Below are positions 1-4,004 of a DNA stretch of 6,453 nucleotides, piece after piece; position 1 is the stretch's first letter; the number at the start of each line of letters is the position of its first letter. The translations under genes were made by a program, and so were the position numbers. Location of the stretch: assembly GCA_002495225.1 (NCBI GenBank), contig DAEF01000023.1, positions 1 through 6,453 on the forward strand, in the 5' to 3' direction. The notes under the pieces are model-generated. The model was not told the DNA's origin, did no database searches, and saw nothing but the letters and a program-made list of their open reading frames with translations. This DNA is from Methanoregulaceae archaeon UBA288 (lineage in GTDB: Archaea; Halobacteriota; Methanomicrobia; Methanomicrobiales; Methanospirillaceae).

Positions 1-10
1 CCTGGTCATG

Positions 11-41
11 AACCCCTCCTACATGCTAGGAGTTAGGGGTT
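11..41. terminator. Hairpin upstream of gene 1, possible terminator of the preceding gene
   Basis: Positions 16-21 (CTCCTA) pair perfectly with 27-32 (TAGGAG) around a 5-nt loop. Positions 11-15 (AACCC) pair with 37-41 (GGGTT) beyond a 4-nt bulge. The stem is followed by an AT-rich stretch with a T-run at 62-66. It could end transcription of a gene lying to the left, of which nothing recognisable is inside the window. It could equally be a DNA-level inverted repeat belonging to the gene 1 promoter, because its right arm overlaps the promoter's own inverted repeat. The function is inferred; only the pairing is seen. Confidence 0.35.
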
Positions 42-78
42 GAAATGACACTATACCCCTATTTTTATAGACCCCCCC
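35..78 (+). promoter_or_regulatory. Putative promoter of gene 1
   Basis: This is an AT-rich island in GC-rich DNA. It contains TTGAAATG (40-47), then a TATA-like TTTTTATAG (62-70), then a run of seven C (72-78). Archaeal TATA boxes lie about 25 nt before the transcription start, so the start would be near 92-95, giving a leader of about 50 nt before the TTG at 146. AGGGGT (35-40) and ACCCCT (55-60) form a 6-bp inverted repeat whose right arm ends just before the TATA-like element, a usual place for a regulator site. The same order of elements occurs before the second gene. Assignment as a promoter is inference from composition and layout. Confidence 0.5.
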
Positions 79-131
79 AGTCTCACCTATCCGTTCCCGC
101 CCGCCGGGGCACCGGCCGAGCTCGAGCGCAT

Positions 132-137
132 GGAGTG
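132..137 (+). promoter_or_regulatory. Ribosome binding site that selects the TTG start of gene 1
   Basis: GGAGTG lies 8 nt before a TTG at 146. It resembles the archaeal Shine-Dalgarno consensus GGAGGTG. The alternative in-frame starts are a GTG at 152, which is further from this site, and an ATG at 179, which has only a G-run touching it. Starting at 179 would also remove the RR-containing n-region of the signal peptide, which the second gene's signal peptide has at the same place. Confidence 0.5.
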
Positions 138-145
138 GGTCTGAG

Positions 146-1534
146 TTGTCTGTGGATCGATATACTGAGAGACGGGGGATGCCGCTGCCGGCCGCCCTCC
201 TCGCGGCGCTGCTGCTGGTGGCGCTCGGAATCGGGACCGTGTCCGCCCTGGGCGGGGAGACCGGGCCGGGGCTCGCCCCGGAGATCGGGATCGAGACGCT
301 GACGAACGGCCAGGCCGCCGACTCGCCGCCGGGCCCGTTCGTCGCCGTCGGCAGCCCCGTGACCTGGACGTACGTCGTCACGAACCCCGGCACCGTCGCC
401 CTGACGAACGTCGCCGTCACCGATGACCAGGGCGTCGCGGTCACGGCCCCGAAGACCACGCTCCAGCCCGGCGAGTCCATGATCGCCACGGCCCATGGCA
501 CGGCCCAGGATGGCCAGTACGCGAACATCGGGACGGTCACGGCGGAGCTGCCGGACGGCACCCCCGTCACGGACAGCGACCCGAGCCACTACTTCGGCGG
601 CACCGTCGTGCCGCCCGTCGCGAACTTCACGGCGAACGCGACCGACGGCCTCGCCCCGCTCGCCGTGCAGTTCGCGGACACCTCTGACGGGTCGCCGACG
701 GGCTGGGCCTGGGAGTTCGGGGACGGCGAAACGTCGACCGAACAGCACCCGGTCCACGTCTACACGGTCCCCGGGAACTACACGGTGAACCTGACCGTCA
801 CGGGCCCCGGCGGGTCCGACAGCGAGACGAAGGCCGTGTACGTCGTGGAAATCCGGCCGGCGATCAACCTCACGATCGAAGTCTCCGCGGACAACGGCAC
901 GACGTGGCAGGACGCCGACACCGCTCCCGGGCCGTACCTCGTCTCGACCGGCCCGGCCCCGCAGTTCAGGTACGTCGTCACGAACGCCGGCAACGTGCTC
1001 CTGACCGACTGCGCGATCGACGGCGTGGCGGCGATCGGCCCGCTTGAGCCGGGGATGTCGTTCACGGCCCAGAGGAACGGGACCTGGGCCGCTGGCCAGC
1101 AGTCCGTCGAGGCGACGGCGACCGGGTACCACGGGCTCCGGGCCTTCATGGACCCGGACACGGCGTACTACTTCGGCCTCGCGCCGCCCGTCGCCAGCTT
1201 CACGGCGAACGCGACCAACGGCCTCGCCCCGCTCGCGGTCGAGTTCACCGACACCTCGACCGGCGACGGCATCACGGCGTGGTCATGGGAGTTCGGGGAT
1301 GGCGAAACGTCGACCGGGCAGCACTCGGTCCATGTGTACACGCTCCCCGGCACCTACACGGTGAACCTGAACGTCACGAGCCCCGGTGGGTCCGACACGG
1401 AGACGAAGGCCGGCTACGTCACGGTCCTGCAGGACACCCCCCCGGTCGGCGGGAGCACGGCCTACTTCCTGGTCTCGACCGCTCCCGCGGGCGCGGAGGT
1501 CTACCGACGATCGAGGTCCTCGATCGCGACCTGA
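146..1534 (+). CDS. Secreted PKD/DUF11-domain surface protein, 5' part of gene 1 (frameshifted)
   Basis: The 462-residue product has an N-terminal signal peptide: residues 1-12 carry RR, 13-30 are hydrophobic, and cleavage is likely after VSA at residue 34. A DUF11-like beta-sandwich (about 45-152, YVVTNPGTVALTNVAVTD) follows. Next come PKD 1 (about 155-235, WAWEFGDGETS..HVYTVPG.YTVNLTV), a second, more divergent DUF11-like domain (about 236-345, RYVVTNAGNVLLTD), and PKD 2 (about 346-430, WSWEFGDGETS). A PEGA domain starts at about 436 (AYFLVSTAPAGAEVY) but is cut off: the last nine residues (RRSRSSIAT) belong to no domain and lead to a TGA. N-glycosylation sequons such as NAT and NLT fit an extracellular protein. 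The missing PEGA half continues in another frame from 1540, so this is a truncated product rather than a natural gene end. TTG 146 was chosen for its Shine-Dalgarno and signal-peptide n-region; GTG 152 remains possible. Confidence 0.8.
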   Translation: MSVDRYTERRGMPLPAALLAALLLVALGIGTVSALGGETGPGLAPEIGIETLTNGQAADSPPGPFVAVGSPVTWTYVVTNPGTVALTNVAVTDDQGVAVTAPKTTLQPGESMIATAHGTAQDGQYANIGTVTAELPDGTPVTDSDPSHYFGGTVVPPVANFTANATDGLAPLAVQFADTSDGSPTGWAWEFGDGETSTEQHPVHVYTVPGNYTVNLTVTGPGGSDSETKAVYVVEIRPAINLTIEVSADNGTTWQDADTAPGPYLVSTGPAPQFRYVVTNAGNVLLTDCAIDGVAAIGPLEPGMSFTAQRNGTWAAGQQSVEATATGYHGLRAFMDPDTAYYFGLAPPVASFTANATNGLAPLAVEFTDTSTGDGITAWSWEFGDGETSTGQHSVHVYTLPGTYTVNLNVTSPGGSDTETKAGYVTVLQDTPPVGGSTAYFLVSTAPAGAEVYRRSRSSIAT

Positions 1535-1567
1535 ACCCCACCGCTCCCGCGGGCGCGGAGGTCTACC
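1478..1567 (+). repeat. 28-bp direct repeat with 34-bp spacer that shifts the reading frame
   Basis: Positions 1478-1505 and 1540-1567 are identical 28-mers, each encoding TAPAGAEVY. The offset is 62 bp, which is not a multiple of three, so the first copy is read in the upstream frame and the second in the downstream frame. Collapsing the two copies yields an uninterrupted PEGA domain that aligns with the intact one at 2038-2283. The spacer (1506-1539) contains the upstream TGA and a 19-bp palindrome. Slipped-strand duplication, or a chimeric assembly of repeats, would both produce this. Confidence 0.85.
1508..1526. repeat. 19-bp palindrome inside the frameshift spacer
   Basis: CGATCGAGG-T-CCTCGATCG has 9-bp perfect arms around one central base. 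It sits entirely within the 34-bp spacer between the 28-bp repeats. It may have promoted replication slippage, or it may be a by-product of CTCGAG-type codons common in this gene. No function is shown. Confidence 0.6.
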
Positions 1568-3507
1568 TCGAGGCCCGCGACGGGACGCGGTTCCTGAAGG
1601 GCGACACCGCCGCCGGCCCGCTGAACGTGACCCTCTACCTCACGGCCGTCCCTGTGCGGCGGGTCGTCGCGGTCCTCCCGGGCTACCTCGAGGCCGCCTG
1701 GGAGATCGCGTCCTACCCGGCGGCGGGCGAGACCGTCCCGGTCGACCTGGTCCTCGAGCCGATCGCGCCTCTCGCCCCGGTCGCGGACTTCGCGGCGAAC
1801 GCGACAGACGGCGTCGCCCCGCTCGCCGTCGAGTTCAACGACACCTCGACCGGCGACGGCATCACGGCGTGGTCCTGGGACTTCGGGGACGGCGAAACGT
1901 CGACCGAGCAGCACCCGGTCCACGTCTACGCCGCACCCGGCGCCTACGATGTGAACCTGACCGTCACGAGCGTCGGACGGTCCGACAGCGAGGTGAAGGC
2001 CGGCTTCATCACGGTCCGGCCCCTCGCCGGCCCGAGCGAGGCCTACTTCCTGGTCTCGACCGAGCCCGCGGGCGCGGCGATCTACCTCGAGGGCCTCGGC
2101 GGGACGCGGTACCTGCAGGGCACCACCGCTGCCGGGCCGCTCAACGTGACCCTCTGCCGGACCTGCACGCCGATCCGGCGGATCGTCGCAATCCTGCCGG
2201 GCTACCTGGAGGCGGCGCACGCGCTCGAGGCGTACCCCGAACGGGGCGAGACCGTGCCGGTCCACCTGGTCCTCGCGCCGGGGACGGGCGGGCCGTTCCC
2301 CGCGCCGCACGTCCCGTCGACCATGATCCAGGCCGAGGACTACGACACCGGCGGCGAGGGCGCCGCGTACCACGACCTCGAGCCGCGGAACCTGGGCGGG
2401 GCATACCCGCCGGCCGAGGGGGTCGACGTCGAGAGCGTGGGCGGCGTGACGAACGTCGGCTGGATCCGGTCCGGCGAGTACCTTGAGTACACGGTCGACA
2501 CGACTATCGCCGGGTACTGCCGGCTAACGCTCCGGGCCGCGAACCCCGACCCCGCCCGAAAGCCGGTCCTGGTCCTCCTCGACGGCACGCCCGTCACCGA
2601 GGTCGTGGTCGGCTCCACCGGCTCCTGGACGAGTTACGCCGAGTTCGGCTCGGTCGAGCCCCTCCCCCTCCGCGCGGGCCGGCACACCCTGACCCTGGCC
2701 TTCGAGGAGGCCGACCGGCTCAACCTGGACTGGCTCCTCCTCGCGGCCGGGACGGTTCCCGCGGGCGGGGGAGAGCCGTACCCGTCGGTCCACGCCATGC
2801 CGGGCCGGGTCCAGGCCGAGGACTACGACGTCGGCGGCTTCTCGGACACCACCCCGGCGAACGAGGGCGGCGCGTACCGGGCCGACGCCGTCGACATCGA
2901 GCGCGGCGGTAGTGGGTACAGCGTCGGCTGGATCCGCGCCGGCGAGTTCCTCCAGTACTCCGTGGACGCGGGGGCCGCCGGCACGTACGCCGTCTCGTTC
3001 CGGGTCGCGAACCCCGGCGGGCCGAAGCCCGTGACCGTCCATGTCAACGGCGGGGCGCACCTGCTGACGGTCCCGGCGACGGGCTCGTTCGGCGCCTGGC
3101 AGACAGTGACCCTGCCGGGCGTCCCCCTCGACGCGGGTCGGAACACGGTCCGGGTCGAGACGGGCCGGGCCTCCTCGTTCAACCTGGACTACCTGGAGTT
3201 CTCGACGGGGGCGGTGGTCACGACCACGACGCCGGGTCCTGCGGGGGCGTCGTTCACAGCCGCACCCCTCCTTGCTCCACGGGGCGCGGCCGTGAAGTTC
3301 ACGGTGACCCCGGCGGCCGGGAAGACCATCCGGTCGGCCTGGTGGTCGTTCGACGCGCCGGCGCACCTCTCCACCTGGAACTCGCGGAACGTCAACCCGA
3401 CCTTCTTCTACCCGAGGGCCGGCACCTTCAGCCCGCTCGTGAAACTGACGTACGCGGACGGCTCGAGCGAGACTATCCAGCGGACGGCCTACGTCCGGGC
3501 CACCTGA
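1540..3507 (+). CDS. PEGA/PKD/CBM6 surface protein, 3' part of gene 1
   Basis: This frame encodes 655 residues from the second 28-bp repeat. In order: the remainder of PEGA 1 (to about 77, ending in an LPGYLEAAW segment and VPVDLVLEP), PKD 3 (about 79-161, WSWDFGDGETS), and PEGA 2 (about 166-248, AYFLVSTEPAGAAIYLEG; it has a CRTC pair absent from PEGA 1). Two CBM6 carbohydrate-binding domains follow (about 252-404 and 412-557), each with the hallmarks QAEDYD, a VGWIR.GE(Y/F)L(E/Q)Y strand and a closing NLD(W/Y)L. Then come a Thr-rich linker (VVTTTTPGP) and a PKD-like domain (about 569-655, AWWSFDAP..NPTFFYPRAGTF). No convincing start codon serves this frame. The frame is open back to an ATG at 1279, but that stretch is an out-of-frame reading of PKD 2, and GTG 1627 and 1654 lie inside the PEGA domain. 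It is therefore best read as the downstream piece of gene 1. Confidence 0.8.
   Translation, partial: TAPAGAEVYLEARDGTRFLKGDTAAGPLNVTLYLTAVPVRRVVAVLPGYLEAAWEIASYPAAGETVPVDLVLEPIAPLAPVADFAANATDGVAPLAVEFNDTSTGDGITAWSWDFGDGETSTEQHPVHVYAAPGAYDVNLTVTSVGRSDSEVKAGFITVRPLAGPSEAYFLVSTEPAGAAIYLEGLGGTRYLQGTTAAGPLNVTLCRTCTPIRRIVAILPGYLEAAHALEAYPERGETVPVHLVLAPGTGGPFPAPHVPSTMIQAEDYDTGGEGAAYHDLEPRNLGGAYPPAEGVDVESVGGVTNVGWIRSGEYLEYTVDTTIAGYCRLTLRAANPDPARKPVLVLLDGTPVTEVVVGSTGSWTSYAEFGSVEPLPLRAGRHTLTLAFEEADRLNLDWLLLAAGTVPAGGGEPYPSVHAMPGRVQAEDYDVGGFSDTTPANEGGAYRADAVDIERGGSGYSVGWIRAGEFLQYSVDAGAAGTYAVSFRVANPGGPKPVTVHVNGGAHLLTVPATGSFGAWQTVTLPGVPLDAGRNTVRVETGRASSFNLDYLEFSTGAVVTTTTPGPAGASFTAAPLLAPRGAAVKFTVTPAAGKTIRSAWWSFDAPAHLSTWNSRNVNPTFFYPRAGTFSPLVKLTYADGSSETIQRTAYVRAT
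1840..1874 (+). repeat. PKD-encoding DNA repeat, identical to 1250-1284
   Basis: The 35 bp at 1840-1874 match 1250-1284 exactly. Both encode the DTSTGDGITAWS stretch of a PKD domain, in PKD 3 and PKD 2. The segment after it, encoding GETSTEQHPVHVY, is also nearly identical between PKD 1 (from 726) and PKD 3 (from 1891). Conservation down to synonymous positions suggests recent duplication or gene conversion among the modules, and such repeats also hinder correct assembly. Confidence 0.75.
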
Positions 3508-3729
3508 ACCCCTCAATTTTCCGCGGCGCGACGGGCCGCCTTCGGCGCTTTCTCCGACGGCCTCCACGACAACGTGAATGGCAACGGCCGGGCCGACTTC
3601 GCGGACGTCGTGCTCTTCTTCAACCAGCTCTCGTGGATCGCGGCGAACGAGCCGATCACGGCCTTCGACTACAACGGCAACGGCCGGGTCGACTTCGCCG
3701 ACGTCGTCTGGCTCTTCAACAATCTATAG
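3508..3729 (+). pseudogene. Dockerin-like tandem EF-hand module, detached by an in-frame TGA
   Basis: This stretch is 73 sense codons followed by TAG, in the same frame as the preceding PKD/CBM6 part. It holds two EF-hand-type calcium loops of the dockerin type I pattern. Loop 1 is NVNGNGRADFAD (with VVLFFNQL following) and loop 2 is DYNGNGRVDFAD (with VVWLFNNL following), each with ligand positions 1, 3, 5, 9 and 12 filled by D or N and G at 6. They are joined by SWIAANEPITAF. I know this C-terminus as a recurrent cap of Methanomicrobiales surface proteins, presumably for attachment or calcium-dependent assembly. There is no ATG, GTG or TTG in frame between the TGA and the GTG at 3574, which already lies inside loop 1. 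It therefore cannot be a free-standing gene with complete loops; it is the natural end of gene 1. Confidence 0.75.
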
Positions 3730-3745
3730 CGGCCGGCCTCGAGCC

Positions 3746-3758
3746 CCCCTTCTTTTTC
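3746..3758 (+). terminator. T-rich terminator candidate after gene 1
   Basis: A pyrimidine tract with TTCTTTTTC begins 17 nt after the TAG of the dockerin module. Archaeal termination typically uses such T-rich tracts without needing a hairpin. It lies between two GGCCGGCC sequences (3731-3738 and 3770-3777) that could pair and place the tract in a loop. Its position after the TAG, rather than after the TGA at 3505, agrees with the dockerin being part of the transcription unit. Confidence 0.45.
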
Positions 3759-3819
3759 GAACCGTCGCCGGCCGGCCCGTAACGACCCGGCGACGGGGTC
3801 CCGTCCCCGGACCGTCGCA

Positions 3820-3882
3820 GGTGTTTTCCGAACATTTGAAATGCGTAAACACCAATGCCTTTCGTATACGCTCCCCCCCCCC
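3820..3882 (+). promoter_or_regulatory. Putative promoter and operator of gene 2
   Basis: This is an AT-richer island in the 275-nt intergenic region. GGTGTTT (3820-3826) and AAACACC (3847-3853) form a perfect 7-bp inverted repeat. Nested near its centre is CATTTGAAATG (3833-3843), itself a palindrome with 5-bp arms. A TATA-like TTCGTATACG (3861-3870) follows, then ten consecutive C (3873-3882). If the TATA-like element is used, transcription would start near 3890, leaving a GC-rich leader of about 115 nt in which I see no gene. The same order of elements precedes gene 1. Promoter and regulator roles are inferred. Confidence 0.45.
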
Positions 3883-3988
3883 TCTCGTACACCCGCCGTG
3901 CCCCGAGCGTGAGGCCCCGCGGCGGGGGAGCACAGTCCGGACGCGTCCGCCCCGGGCCCGGCACCGACCGGCCGCGGACCGACTCCGG

Positions 3989-4002
3989 GGAGACCGATCT
4001 CC
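3989..4002 (+). promoter_or_regulatory. Small hairpin covering the likely Shine-Dalgarno of gene 2
   Basis: GGAGA (3989-3993) and TCTCC (3998-4002) form a 5-bp stem with a CCGA tetraloop, ending 2 nt before the ATG at 4005. The left arm is the only purine-rich Shine-Dalgarno-like element upstream (GGGGAGA, 3987-3993), about 11 nt from the ATG. If it forms in the mRNA it would hide the ribosome site. A stem this short may also arise by chance. Confidence 0.35.
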
Positions 4003-4004
4003 AG

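Larger units (their letters stand above)
146..3729 (+). pseudogene. Interrupted gene for a large modular surface protein (DUF11-PKD-DUF11-PKD-PEGA-PKD-PEGA-CBM6-CBM6-PKD-dockerin)
   Basis: This entry covers the whole of gene 1; its parts are listed separately. Read as one unit it encodes a secreted protein with a signal peptide, alternating DUF11-like and PKD domains, two PEGA domains flanking a third PKD, two CBM6 carbohydrate-binding domains, a fourth PKD-like domain and a tandem EF-hand C-terminus. Two lesions break it: a 62-bp duplication-like insertion (+2 frame) around 1478-1567 and an in-frame TGA at 3505-3507. Without the 62 bp, the frame runs 1,099 codons from TTG 146 to that TGA, then 73 more sense codons to the TAG at 3727. 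Coding signal (G/C at third codon positions, intact domains) is strong on both sides of each lesion, so any loss is recent, or an assembly error, or functional recoding. I favour recent decay or sequence error. Confidence 0.65.

Noticed and set aside
83..1132. Minus-strand open frame of 349 codons opposite the first PKD/DUF11 domains
   Set aside because: Shadow of the plus-strand surface gene; the composition is that of out-of-frame GC-rich DNA.
1279..1503. N-terminal extension of the downstream gene 1 frame back to an ATG at 1279
   Set aside because: These codons are an out-of-frame reading of PKD 2, which is clearly coded in the other frame; the real homology begins in the 28-bp repeat.
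1501..2373. Minus-strand open frame of 290 codons and plus-strand frame 1386-2486
   Set aside because: Both read as arginine-rich shadows across the PEGA/PKD/CBM6 coding sequence; no domain similarity.
3505..3507. TGA as a selenocysteine codon
   Set aside because: No SECIS-like element was identified, the flanking residues are a linker rather than a redox site, and the suspected lineage is not one known for selenocysteine. Decay, error or simple readthrough are likelier.
2524..3567. Minus-strand open frame of 347 codons opposite the CBM6 region
   Set aside because: Antisense shadow: arginine- and glycine-rich, no recognisable domain, and the plus strand carries two intact CBM6 domains here.
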